64,000 bases of DNA from Coffea arabica. Lineage: Eukaryota; Streptophyta; Magnoliopsida; Gentianales; Rubiaceae. The notes beneath the pieces were generated by a model. The model was not told the origin of the DNA. It ran no database searches and saw nothing but the letters and a program-made list of their open reading frames with translations. The stretch spans positions 2,420,501-2,484,500 of the forward strand of contig NC_092317.1 of the NCBI RefSeq assembly GCF_036785885.1. The letters are read 5' to 3'. The position numbers and the translations under genes are program-made. Below are positions 11,641-22,477 of this stretch, piece after piece; position 1 is the stretch's first letter, and every line of letters begins with the position of its first letter.

Positions 11641-12604
11641 TTATTTTTTTTCTTTGGATAAAAAGCAAATTTAATTAACGAATTGTTAAAAATCGTTCAA
11701 CTCGATTTGATTTATATCATTGCCGTAATGACAGATTAAACATGCACTAGAAATAACGGATTAGATCTGCAATTTAATAAATATAATATATCTGAAAAAT
11801 TTTGAATAGATCTGAAAAATATAAGAAATTTTCAAATTATCTTCTAACAAGATAAATCATTGTAGTTCTCTATGCATATTGCAATCGCTAGATTTGCTAA
11901 TTAGTGGCTTTAAGTTTTAATAATGATGATGAGAACAATCGAGAGAGACCCATGACCTGGAAAAATTTTAGACCTAACAATTAGATTTGAAATAAATTTG
12001 GGTCTAATAACAAAAGAAGGAAAAAAAATAGAAAAAAATTAATTGATAACCATTGTTTGATAACTCTACGTGATGTTAAAAATTAATTGATTAAAATATT
12101 TTTTGAATTCAACATGTTTGATAATAGAATTGTTTTATCATTTAATATATTAAGCACTGCTTAACTTGTGTATAAAATTTTAAGTAAATTTTTAAATGAA
12201 TTTCCTAAATTAACCACACATACTAGAGCTCTCACATATATAATACACAGTCACACGCGCGCGCGCACTTAAACCCAACCTCTCAACTGTTTCGTTATTT
12301 TTCTCTCTCACACAAAACAATTTTTTCTTTTTGTCCAAATACACAAATAAAAAGAATTTTGTTTAAAGATAAAAATACAATATTTTGTGTGATATTTTAA
12401 TTCAGTTCTATAATTAAATTAGTTGTCAAATGCATGTAATTTGATCAATTTAACAACTTAAAATACTTTCGGCACTTACAGATTTGAAATTTCAATTTTA
12501 TTCAATTGTGACTTACGCTTCCAGTTTGCAAGGCATTTACCCTGTGATTTGTAGGATGAAGTCCTTACTGTAGTATAGTCGTAATCCTCCGTTGAACGAC
12601 ATTG

Positions 12605-12635
12605 GATAGGCTTATCCAGCTATCATCCACGTCTC
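12605..12635 (+). promoter_or_regulatory. Candidate light-responsive elements upstream of PsaH
   Basis: Within 200 bp of the PsaH start there is CTTATCC (complement GGATAAG, an I-box) at 12611-12617, preceded by GATAGG. An ACGT-core CCACGTCT (complement AGACGTGG) lies at 12628-12635. Pairs of I-box and G-box-like sites are common in light-regulated photosynthesis promoters. The functional call is inference from motif and position only. Confidence 0.4.
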
Positions 12636-12795
12636 ACCACTCAAATGGGATCCCATATCTCTCCAAGGGAGCCCAGCTTGCCATTTGTCATCCTGAAATC
12701 CATTGCAAAAAATTCAAAAGCTCAAAGCATCCGCATTTAACCAATTGCCAGTTTTGGAATCAAAAAATTAGTTTTGTTCGTTAGACTGATAGGCC

Positions 12796-14229
12796 ATGGC
12801 ATCTCTAGCTACCTTTGCTGCCGTGCAGCCAACTGCTGTTAAGGGTCTCGCTGGAAGCTCCATTGCTGGAACTAAGCTTCATGTCAAGCCTTCTTCTCTT
12901 GGTTTGAAACCCTCCCGAACCAGGTAAAGAACATTCAAGAATCTAGTCTTGGTGTGATCCCGTCAGCCTGACTTTTGAGAACTAGTATTGGCTCACTCTG
13001 TTTTAGTGGTTGTTTGAGAATAAAGACGTTTAATTGGGCTAATTTTTCTAGTATTGCCCAAATTATGGGCTAAGCTTTTGTAGCTACTCTGCATTTGGTT
13101 TGTTGTAGGGCTGGTCCGGTGGTAGCAAAGTACGGTGAGAAGAGTGTCTACTTTGACTTGGAGGATTTGGGCAACACGACTGGCCAATGGGACTTGTATG
13201 GGTCAGATGCTCCTTCACCGTACAACTCCCTCCAGGTATATTTTCATGAATCAGAATCATCAATTCATTAGAGTTGTGTGCCCTTGATGAGTGGTGGAGC
13301 AACGCATTAATTAATATGCTGGAAATTCTGATATGGCGATAGAACAGTGTAGTAATTAGCTAGTTATTTACGCCTGCGTCACTCTGTACTCACGTGGCTC
13401 ATTCTGTCATGCGCACTTGCAATTTCTAGTGTTAAGAGTCTTTCACTATTTGGGAAAATTGTGGAAATTGAAACCAAGCATGAATGTTTCTTTCATTTTT
13501 TGGTTGTTAATGGTCCATGTGCAGTTTTCATTTGGGGCTTAAGAAAAGTTGCATGCTTTGTGCTGGAGTTAGCTGGATTGTAGATAGAGATAGGCCAACT
13601 GCTTGTAGTAGGTTTTTCTTGATGAATTTCTGCAAGGGCATAGATTGAGGGTGAAGTTGAAAAACATAACATGAATTTTTCCTTTTTTTTTTTGGGGAGG
13701 GGGGGGGGGTTTAGAGGATCATGAGGAGACAGAGTAAGGATTATGCTTTCTAGTTTAAAAAAATTGCAAAAAAAAAAAAGAGAGAGAGAGTTTTCCATCC
13801 TGCTTTCAGATTAAATTCAGTAGAAAAAATATGTGCCTTCCAGTATCCATAAGAACCCTATATTCATGGCTGCCTGATAGCAAGAAAAGAGAACCTCTGC
13901 TTGATATTCTGAAGGCAGTGAGGGCAGCATTCCTCATGATTGTGGAGTAATTTACGACATCCTTGCATTTGCCTGAGTTTTGGTCATTTACAGCAGCAGC
14001 TGTTAGATTCCGTGAAGGTTTTCTCACATGAATCTATATGTGGTTGCAGAGCAAGTTCTTTGAGACATTTGCAGCTCCTTTCACCAAGAGAGGTTTACTG
14101 CTCAAATTCTTGATACTAGGAGGTGGCTCCTTGCTTGCTTATGTGAGTGCTACCGCATCACCAGATTATCTGCCCATCAAAAGGGGTCCTCAACTTCCCC
14201 CTAAACCCGGGCCCCGTGGCAAAATCTAA
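12796..14229 (+). CDS. PSAH: Photosystem I reaction centre subunit VI (PsaH), chloroplast precursor
   Basis: Three exons, 12796-12923, 13109-13235 and 14050-14229, give 144 residues, the normal precursor length. The N-terminus ([20 protein letters not shown]) is a plastid transit peptide. The mature protein begins near [20 protein letters not shown], continues through [18 protein letters not shown], has one hydrophobic membrane segment ([15 protein letters not shown]) and ends PKPGPRGKI. PsaH is a thylakoid subunit on the side of PSI that docks mobile LHCII during state transitions. Exon phases join exactly (128 + 127 nt, then phase 0). Intron 2 is 814 nt and holds a poly-T then poly-G run near 13684-13710. 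Confidence 0.96.
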
Positions 14230-14963
14230 TTATTTCTCAGTTAAAGCTTTAAAAGCATTTTTATTTTCTTCATGTGTACCTTCTAAAGCTTGTAAGTATC
14301 TCTGGAGCGTAATCGTGTGCCTGCTTATTATCACAATGATTGTTTACTACTTGGGGGCACCATTGCTTTGTTGCTCATCTTCAATCTCCTGGATGAGATT
14401 TTACTCGTCTGTCTTGCTTCAATTGGAAATTTTTATGAGACTCGTTTGAATCTCAACTCTATAATGGCTTCTCATGCAGAAAAGTTCCAATCTCTTTAAC
14501 CTGAAAGTACGCTGACTTCCTCTAAGATGGAAATTGATGCTTGCTTATTTCTCCTCAAATGTGCAGCCCAGTACAGCATTGTATTGTAGTATGATTTGTA
14601 GATTTAAACTGACAGGGTGAGGGTTGTTCCTTGGAAAATGCAAATTGCAGATACTCATTGCAGTCCTGTTATTCTGGATTGGAGTCATGAAGCCGGAAAG
14701 TATGACTGAAATGTTAGAAATTACAAGACCAAAATATTTTAACAAACTGATCTCATCTACAGAGTGAGCATAGCCAATGTGTTTTGAAGCCAGTAGCTCT
14801 AGTGGCTTTTCCATATTTACAAAGGAAAAATGTATCAAATCCTATATGGCTTTAATTCGTCTGAATATAAACGTCCAATGCTGTTCACATTCGAGAAGAG
14901 TTCTGCTGGTCAGTCCTTGCCTCTAATAATGTAAGTTAATTTGGTATCTGGGACAAAATTTGG
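14230..14963. other. Convergent intergenic region between PsaH and RopGEF
   Basis: The 3' ends of PsaH (plus) and RopGEF (minus) face each other across about 730 bp. I see only 3' UTR-like AT-rich sequence. The frames at 14147-14449 and 14545-14838 show no family features. Confidence 0.6.
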
Positions 14964-17750
14964 TTAGTGACGCGCTGTTGGACTTCTAGAACCACCCAAG
15001 TGCTCTAGTCTCTCTATGTAAGAAATTTTCTTGTTGGTGGCAATATTTGGTGGTTTGCTCAAAATCTTCAAATCGTTGTCTTTGGACACCTCTTCCTTCA
15101 CGTCTTTCTTTACTTCGGTCTCTCCTTGATCCAGTGACCAACCCATGAAATCTAGAAGTGTCTTTGATGTTGGTGTCTCTGCTGAATTTAGTTTGTCTGC
15201 TTCTTCTTTAGCACTGGGGATGCTCTCCAAAGTTATTGTTTCCTTCTTTAGGGTTTTTTTTGGTTCTCCAGCAGATGGATTTTTTGCAAGAGAATCAGCA
15301 TGAAGAACATCTTCTATTCGTGACATGACAGTAAATGCCAGGCTCTCTATTATTCTTGAATAGCTTTCCAGAATGGCTTGCCCCACATCCTGAGAGATCA
15401 AACTTGGTCAAGACCACTGAAAAGTAGAATATGTTTGCTACTCATTGCATTCAGAATACCCTCTGCTTTTGGTCAGTTATAGAATTAAAGAATGGATGAA
15501 AATGAAAACGAGATCAGAATAAAGTTAGTAGCATTCTTACTCTGTTATATTGGATTTTGCTAATGTCAAGTGAAGACTGAGGAATTCCTGGGAACCGATG
15601 CTTAAGAATGAGTAAGATTGTCTCAGCTCTATCTTCGAAGAGTTCTCTCTTTTCCATACTTACACCTGAACTCCAGGATGACTTTCCATCTTTTGCAGTC
15701 ATCTTCCTTCTCCAGATCACAACAGATGCCTCAATTCTGTTCTTGAGGTCAAGAATTTTGTGTTCTGATGATAAGTCCACCATGGAGAGAAAATAATCAG
15801 GATCAAAGTGCTCATCAGTTATACTCTTGTAGATTGAATCTCCAAGGCTCGCTCTCCCATTCTAAAACGAATTATACAAGTGATAAATATCAGTAAAGCT
15901 TGTAAACCAGTATCATCTAACAAGATGGTAATCAGAATCGTGGATATCTTTCCCTTCTACCTTAGGGAGATTCTCTATGTAATTCTCAGGGATCTCCATC
16001 TCTAAAAGGACTTGGGCATTTATGGCCATGGCTGCTTTAAGGACTTGGTTGACTGACTCCTTCTGAAACTGCAACCATTTCTTTGCAACATCAGAGAGGC
16101 CATTAGGCGGAACTTTAGGAGTAGGTATCCACCATTTGTCATCCTTCCTAGCATTACTTTTCCCCTTCTGTGATTCGTCAGAGTCTTTAGACACATAGTA
16201 GAATTCGTTTTGATCTTTAAAGTTGTCTAGGCAATCCTGTAAAATTGTTTCACACAACAACAAGAATTGAACAAAGTTGGTCACAATATTTAAGGTTATG
16301 ATGATAGGCAAAATAAGAAAATTTCACAGCTATGATCTTACAATAAGCATTGCGTCGAGCTTTCGCAAGGCAGGAATATTCATATGAAGGTCATTTCGCT
16401 GCCTTGTAACCATAACCTGATAAAATAAAAGAGTAAGTTGATGTATTATCCTTCCAGGATATGTAGGTGCTACATTTCTTTAATTGAGCATGAATGCATG
16501 GATGCCCCACACACACACACACACACACACATAGAAGGCATACCTCCATGTTAGTTCCATCTTTAGACACTTGTTTGGAAGGAACAAACTCAACAATGTG
16601 ATCTGTGACAGACAAGAGCCAATCAATTTCCTTTCTCCACCTTGCTCTCATCTCTGGTGACATGGGCTCTAATCGCTTTTGCTCTCCGAAGACAGAAGCT
16701 GCATGTGGTTTAAAAAGGATCAATTTTGTTGAGGATCTCATGAGATTCATAGAAATCTTGATTTGCAATTAACTATGGTCCAAAAAGAATTTCATACAGA
16801 AATAGTCACAGGTGCAGGGTAGAGCATTGTCAATGTATTAGAAAATGAGGATGTACTCTACCTGCTAGGTTTGTGATTGCATTTGACAATGCTAGAGCTG
16901 ATGAAACTCCCTTTCCTCCACCCGACATATCCTCACCCAAGAGCAACTTCGCGAACTTCTCCTTCATCAGTTCCATATCTGGAAGCCAACAAGTAATATT
17001 TCATGAACATACAGGACTATGATATAAGGCTCGACAGCTTTTTAAATGAAGAACTAAACCAAACATTGACTTCTTCTTCAAAAGAATGAAAGTTTGCTAT
17101 TCCAATTCTAATTAATTTCACATCCTTTCTTTCCTCCATGACATTCTAGATTTTGTTGGAGAGTTTATTGCATATGTCATGTGATGCAACATGTTTAAAC
17201 CGCTTAATTACAGCAAAAACAAAACACGCACAAAAAGCAGGAATAAAAAAAAAAAAGGAAAGGAAAAAAGAATATCGTATCTGCCAGCGGAATTCAACAA
17301 AAAACCAGAATTTAAAGCTCCCTCAGGTTTAGAAAAACAAATCCTTCTCTGTATTTTTGGGACCGTTTTATAGAGAAACGTTAAGATACGTCCGATACAA
17401 AAATCCCTTAAATGTGACTCTTCTAGAACCTCCATGGACCACATGCAGAATAACGGGCTCAGGAGAAGGAAGCACTTGCCAGAGGGTTTCTTTGACTTGG
17501 GGCTTGAAGCACCTCCATCATTGCGGCCGAGCGAATTCCCAGTTCTTTGCTTTTCGCGATCGTTCGAGGAAGAGAATGAATCCTCATTATCTTTGATATT
17601 ACAGCTCTCGCGGGTCAAACCGCGCGTTGGTCGTCCTGCATCCTCTTGCATTCCATTAAAATGACTGAGGCGAGACCTCAAGGTTTCTTGTTCTTCCTCT
17701 AGCGCTCGAACCATCCTTGCAACATTCAACGAGCACTGCTCTTCATGCAA
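14964..17750 (-). CDS. Rop guanine nucleotide exchange factor (PRONE domain)
   Basis: Seven exons on the minus strand: 17480-17750, 16862-16978, 16544-16698, 16342-16416, 15961-16236, 15541-15861, 14964-15389, giving about 546 residues. The PRONE domain runs from about residue 91 to 440. It shows [18 protein letters not shown], the [20 protein letters not shown] segment, the [15 protein letters not shown] segment (Trp 241-242) and [20 protein letters not shown]. RopGEFs catalyse GDP release from ROP/RAC GTPases at the plasma membrane and control tip growth and polarity. The start is the first ATG after an in-frame stop. The N- and C-terminal tails are the variable regulatory parts. Intron 1 has a GC donor (see findings), and intron 3 contains a CA microsatellite. 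I cannot assign the subfamily member. Confidence 0.9.
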
Positions 17751-20084
17751 TGGAATAAATTGAAGGAAGGGGGCCGGGGGAAGAACAGGAGAAAGAAGTT
17801 ATCTGCAGGGATCACGGATTCATCATGGGGGGGGGGGTGGGGGTGGAGAAAAATGGTTTGTCTTAGCTCTTGTTGCTAAAGAAATAACGTGCGGAAGAAC
17901 AAGAAGAGAACCGCAACTACTTGCTAATAATCATGAATGGAACGAACTCTTATTTTATGCAGCTGTTTGACGAGGAGAAATAATAAAAATACAAATACTT
18001 TTTAATTATTTTCAAAGGTGATTATTTGGTTGGTAATGGACTTCGTGCTAGTTTACTTTCTGTTTTGATGAATTGTTGAGGCAACGTGGGGTGCATGTTC
18101 AAGAATGAAGCAGCAAAACAGGTCAGAGCATTGAGCGATGGAAGAATTTTGTATTTCTTTCCTAATTTAGGTTTAATTCTCTCTTAATTAATACTACTAA
18201 TCTTGTTTAGCATCGTATATGCAAGAGTTATACTCCGTCTTCATGGTTGGCTGATTTGGAGTCCTAAAGGTTAGACGAGTGGATGGTTGTATTTTAATCG
18301 GGTTTATCTAAAGTTGTGGATGTGAAGTTGCAATATTGGGTGACTGCTCTAACTTTCTCCATTCTCACATTGATCCGCAAGATTGCAAACACTTTAGTGA
18401 AAAATGGCTTCTTTTATATATGGAGGCTATAAAACCAGAAACTACAAAGAAATAACACGTCAGTCCCGTATAATCTGAAAATAGTAAAGGCCAAATTTCA
18501 TCAGGAGGATCCCATAATAATTTGAGTTCCGATGGCATGCTCAAACTCACCTTTGCTAGAACGACTGCACAAGAATTCCCTTCTCTCCAAAAGTGATTTA
18601 ATCTGTTTTTCCAATCATGACTAAGTAAGTAACTCATGAATACGCCAAATGAGATTACAGTGCACCTACCTGGTTCTTTCCTTCTTGTACCAATTGGGGT
18701 CTTAGCATGGAGTCGAAATCCACCTCTACCCGTCTAAATTTCAGCTCCCAAGTAACAATAGACTTTGCTTACACGTACACCGACCAAAACATGATTGGCT
18801 AAATTGGTAACAACATGTCACTTTTTTACAAAAGTCAAAGTGCTGGTGGACGATTTATAAGAAGTTAAGAAAACTTGAAAACGATCAACGGTTAGACATG
18901 TCAATGAGTAAGATTTGGATTGGATCCCTTTGATCCTGATCCAGATCCAGACTCATGAAATTTAATTGGATCCTGACCCAGACCTTTATGGGTCTGAAAA
19001 AAATAAGTCCAAACCCAAATCCTTATGAATCTGGATATCCAATGGGTACCCGCTGTATTTTTCTAAATACATTAAAGTAAAAATATATTAAAAATATTTA
19101 GATTTCAAAAAATATAAACACCATCCAATTTTTATTTTCAAATAACAAAATTAATATTCGAGAAGTTGAATGCAACATTATGAACTCAAAAAATAACTAT
19201 TATTGACTACTTTGATTTATTTTTAAAATTTCAACTATATCTACGTCCAATCTTTCATTTATTTTTCTACTTTTTTTTTTTGAAAAAGTTTGTGCTAATT
19301 ACAATAACAATTAGGACTAGATTGAAAAAAGAGAACAATCATGAAATTTTACTGAATTGGATCTAACAACCATAGAATATTAGAATATTTTCTAAATTTG
19401 CTAATATAGATATATAATTTAATTATATATACATAGGTCTGATATGAGTATGGATTTGGATATGGATCATAGAAAATCAAACCCTATCCAAATCTACAAC
19501 TCTTTTACAAGGTCTGAGTTTGGATAGGGTTTGGATTTGAAAAATTAAATCCAAACTTTATCCAAATACATTGGGTTTGGGTTTGGATTAGATCTGGATA
19601 AAATCCGATCCATTGACATGCCTACTTATGGTTCTTAGAAGTATACTTGACCCATGACAATCACATTATTGAATCTATCCAAAACTTTTTCTAAAAAAAA
19701 AAAAACCGCGAAAAGTGACATGGGTCCATAATTATGATAGTATGTGTTTAGATTAAGATTTTTGAAATTCAGTTTAATTGATTTAGCGTTTTGAAATTCA
19801 ATATAATTGATTTAGCATTTAGCATTTTTATCTTCCGTGACTTAATCACTCCAAATATTTCTTTAGTTGGCTTTGCAAGTCGTGTTATCCATATTCGTAA
19901 CCGTCTGTCATAGTATCGTTCGAGCACCTAAACTAAATTGGTTCTAAACCTTTGTCAAACTTTTAATTTTTGTGCCTTTTGAGTCAAAAGTTTTGACGTC
20001 CAGTCCACTTTGTCCACCGCTTTCACCATGCTGCATTAAATACTCTTTATCTTGAAGTTGAAGTCAACTTTCCTAGAAGCAGAG
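17751..20084. other. Intergenic region between RopGEF and the HPPR array
   Basis: It begins with the RopGEF upstream region, including a G-rich run at about 17827-17845 (C-rich on the gene strand). It holds a hAT-like non-autonomous element at about 18895-19627. Otherwise it is AT-rich with no supported gene. The 90-codon minus-strand frame at 18365-18637 shows no domain. Confidence 0.55.
18895..19627. mobile_element. Non-autonomous hAT-like element
   Basis: The left end begins TAGACATGTCAATGAG, and the reverse complement of the right end begins TAGGCATGTCAATGG, a terminal inverted repeat of the kind seen in many plant hAT-derived elements. The interior is non-coding, with repeated GGATTTGGATATGGAT-like runs at both sides and an AT-rich centre. 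Flanking 8-bp sequences (TCAACGGT and CTTATGGT) match at only four positions, so a target duplication is decayed or the border is slightly off. Confidence 0.45.
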
Positions 20085-20262
20085 TTTTTGTTTTTTTTTC
20101 GGTGAAAATAAAAAATTTTCTTACATCCTATGGGCTGCGTGGGCCAACTCGAATCCACACAAAAGCCAGACAACAAGGGGAACTGAACCCATCTCAAAAG
20201 TCCACCAAACGAGAGGACGCATCCACCTAACCATTAGCCTCAACGATTAAGCTCGTGTTTCA
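20085..20262 (-). mobile_element. tRNA-derived SINE just upstream of the first HPPR unit
   Basis: On the minus strand an A-box-like TGGTTAGGTGG (complement at 20223-20233) and a B-box-like GGGTTCAGTTCC (complement near 20179-20190) are followed downstream by a poly-A-rich tail (poly-T near 20085-20099 on the plus strand). These are the hallmarks of a tRNA-derived SINE. The 5' end lies only about 35 bp upstream of the ATG at 20297. No clean target-site duplication is visible. Confidence 0.6.
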
Positions 20263-20296
20263 CTATTTACTGCAGACAGCATCGAGCAAGAAGAAG

Positions 20297-20728
20297 ATGG
20301 ATTCTAATTCTATAGGAGTTTTAATGACATGTCCGATGTCACCACCGTACTTAGAACAAGAACTCGACAGACGTTACCGTCTCCTAAGATTCTGGAAGTT
20401 CCCACAAAAATCAGAGCTGTTGAAACCGCATTCTCAGGAAATCCGAGCAGTTGTGGGGAATGCAACCATCGGAGCCAATGCTGAGCTGATCGATGCATTA
20501 CCCAAGTTGGAGATTGTGTCCTCGTACAGCGTGGGACTGGACAAGATTGACTTGGCCAAGTGCAAGGAAAGAGGGATTAAGGTCACCTACACCCCGGATT
20601 TGATAACTGATGATGCTGCTGATTTAGGGATTGCTTTGATTTTGGCTGTGCTGAGGAAAATATGCGGGTGTGATCTGTTTGTGAGGCGTGGACTCTGGAA
20701 GAATGGTGATTTCCAGCTCACCTCAAAG
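20297..20728 (+). CDS. Lone exon 1 of a hydroxyphenylpyruvate reductase paralogue
   Basis: This 144-codon exon is homologous over its whole length to exon 1 of the two complete genes downstream. It begins [15 protein letters not shown], includes RAVVGN and [20 protein letters not shown], ends DFQLTSK, and is followed by a sound GT donor (AAAG|GTTTAT). It covers most of the substrate-binding domain of a D-2-hydroxyacid dehydrogenase. No second exon carrying the NAD(P)-binding GxGxxG and the Arg-Glu-His catalytic residues occurs before the next unit's exon 1 at 22478. The frame has no stop or frameshift, so selection may still act on it. It is either a young partial duplicate or an alternative first exon. 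Its donor is phase 0 and so compatible with the exon 2 at 24848. A SINE lies directly upstream. Confidence 0.75.
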
Positions 20729-22477
20729 GTTTATTTTCTTCCCTCCCTTTATTTCCTCTTCGGCATCAAATGTAGTTGAACTTTCTAGTTGTTTGCTTTT
20801 ACCATAATAAGCCACAAGCCTATGACCCTTGTGTTGTTCAGGCCTTTTGTGTTTAGTGGCCGTCCATTTCAATTTATTCTTGACCACAAATCGGCTGATA
20901 GGAAAGTGAAACGGTACTGTTGCTACAGCGAAGTCACATATTACCAGTGATTTGAATTCTTGACATTTGTTAATCATTTAACAATTTCAACTATCATCTA
21001 GAACCTGAAAGAAGAAATGACCTTCAATCTTCAATAGGGGATGAAATTGTTGGCATGAGAGTATTTGTCCTAATAAAATTTTTAACTTGTTAGCACTGTT
21101 CTAATTACAACCTTGTGTTTTGAGGATAGGATGAAATTGTGTACTGCACTGCTATGCTAGAAATGCAATGAGGAACTACTCACAGGTAAATAGAATAAAT
21201 ATGATTATTAATCATAGTGGTTGGTCTAAGACCACTGTAAAATTTTCTTGTGCACGCATAAAGGTCTTACTCAATGCACCTCACTTGGTATATAAATTAA
21301 TAAGTTGGGTGTTTGTATATTTATATGAAACTTTTTCATTCGTGGTGCACTTACTAGTAGCATGATATCTAATAAGGGTATAATCGAGCCGAGTCACTTG
21401 AGCTCTATTTGAGTTAAAAAGCTTTACGACCTCGAATTTGAGTTTAAATTTGTTGAACTCTTAAAAGTCAAGTTCGATTTTATTTTGTCTTATTCGAACT
21501 CGAGTTCAAACTTATACAAATCGAGCCCAATTCGAGATTAATAGAGTATAAGAAATAAAAATTTATATTTTATATAATTTTAAGCTTGGAATAAAATATA
21601 TATTTTATGCTAATAAATAACAAAAATTAAGAAAAAATATATATATATATGTGAAACTCGATTGATCTCGATTAAACTCATATATTAGACTCGAGTTCAA
21701 GTTTGTCAAGTAGTTCGATCTGCTCGAACTCAATCAACAGAGTTCAAACTTGATTTTTTACCAAAAAAACTCACGAGCTGCTTGATTGAGTTCGACTCTT
21801 TTGCACACATAAATTATCTAATAGTCAAATTTGGACAGATATAAAACTTCTCAAAGGAAAATGTTAAACCTGGGGTTGGGGGGGCGGGGTTTGGATTGCT
21901 TGCGTGAAAATAGAACAATAGAGTGACGAAATAATTGTACGAATTAATATGGATTGTCTGCATGGAATTTCCCTCTTTTTTTTTTTGTGAAAAAACTAAT
22001 TTTTTATTTCTTCACACATTTTCTTATTTTGTCCCTGTCCTCGTCCTTTTGTCTTTCATCTCTTCTTCGAGAATTCCTCCACGGTGGTACCAACACCTAA
22101 CAACCAATCACAAGACACCAAAACATATTGGGAAAAAGGAATTCCTTCCCCAGCTCAAGCCACCCACGATAGAATTAAAAATAAAGATAAAAATAAGAAA
22201 GCAAATACTGACAGAAAATCCCGGCGGCATCCCATCTGTATCTGTTGGTTCATAACGGGCGTCACCACCTCCCCAGCCTGTGGTGGGCTCTCAAAAGCTG
22301 ACCACAACTCAGTGTACTTACCCCCAACTCCCCAATCCTATTGGAATTTCGAGCAATTAAGCTCCCATATATATATAAAACAGATACTAGTATTGTAACA
22401 ACCCCACACAATTGACTCTTTCCCTCCCGTTCCAAACAAAAAAAAAAAAAAGAGAAAAAAAAACGAAGAGAGTAATA
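20729..22477. other. Region between lone exon 1 and the first complete HPPR gene
   Basis: No exon 2 homology can be found here. A repetitive element with GAGCCGAG/GAGTTCGA-type runs occupies about 21370-21815. A short G-rich tract lies near 21875-21893. The last 250 bases are probably the promoter and leader of the gene at 22478. Frames at 20723-20977 (minus), 21168, 21935 and 22084 lack family features. Confidence 0.55.
21370..21815. mobile_element. Decayed non-autonomous element with GAGCTCGA-type repeats
   Basis: The left part reads ATCGAGCCGAGTCACTTGAG and the right part carries the complementary theme (CACGAGCTGCTTGATTGAG), so the ends are roughly inverted. The interior is AT-rich. Elements built of repeated CGAGC/GAGCTCGA words beginning GCTGCAAACGA are frequent in dicot genomes, and a related fragment occurs at about 26524. 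Borders are approximate. Confidence 0.4.

Larger units (their letters stand above)
10673..12795. other. AT-rich intergenic region and PsaH upstream region
   Basis: No gene is supported. It contains a SINE-like tandem duplication at 11549-11604, a 48-bp sequence (about 11666-11713) that recurs near 32603, a short GC dinucleotide run near 12256, and AT-rich remnants that resemble a hAT-like MITE near 12050-12180. The final 200 bases probably form the PsaH promoter and leader. The 85-codon frame at 11130 is low-complexity. Confidence 0.55.

Noticed and set aside
12241-12266. GC dinucleotide run near 12256
   Set aside because: Too short to suggest Z-DNA function or a repeat locus of interest.
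16510-16530. CA repeat translated as a Val-Cys repeat in a RopGEF frame
   Set aside because: It lies beyond the donor of exon 3 (16544) and so is intronic microsatellite, not protein.
18365-18637. 90-codon minus-strand frame between RopGEF and the HPPR array
   Set aside because: No family motif, no promoter or splice signals, and surrounding DNA is repeat-rich.
22084-22398. 104-codon frame before the first complete HPPR gene
   Set aside because: Lys/Asn-rich low complexity in the promoter region, overlapped by another frame at 21935-22255.
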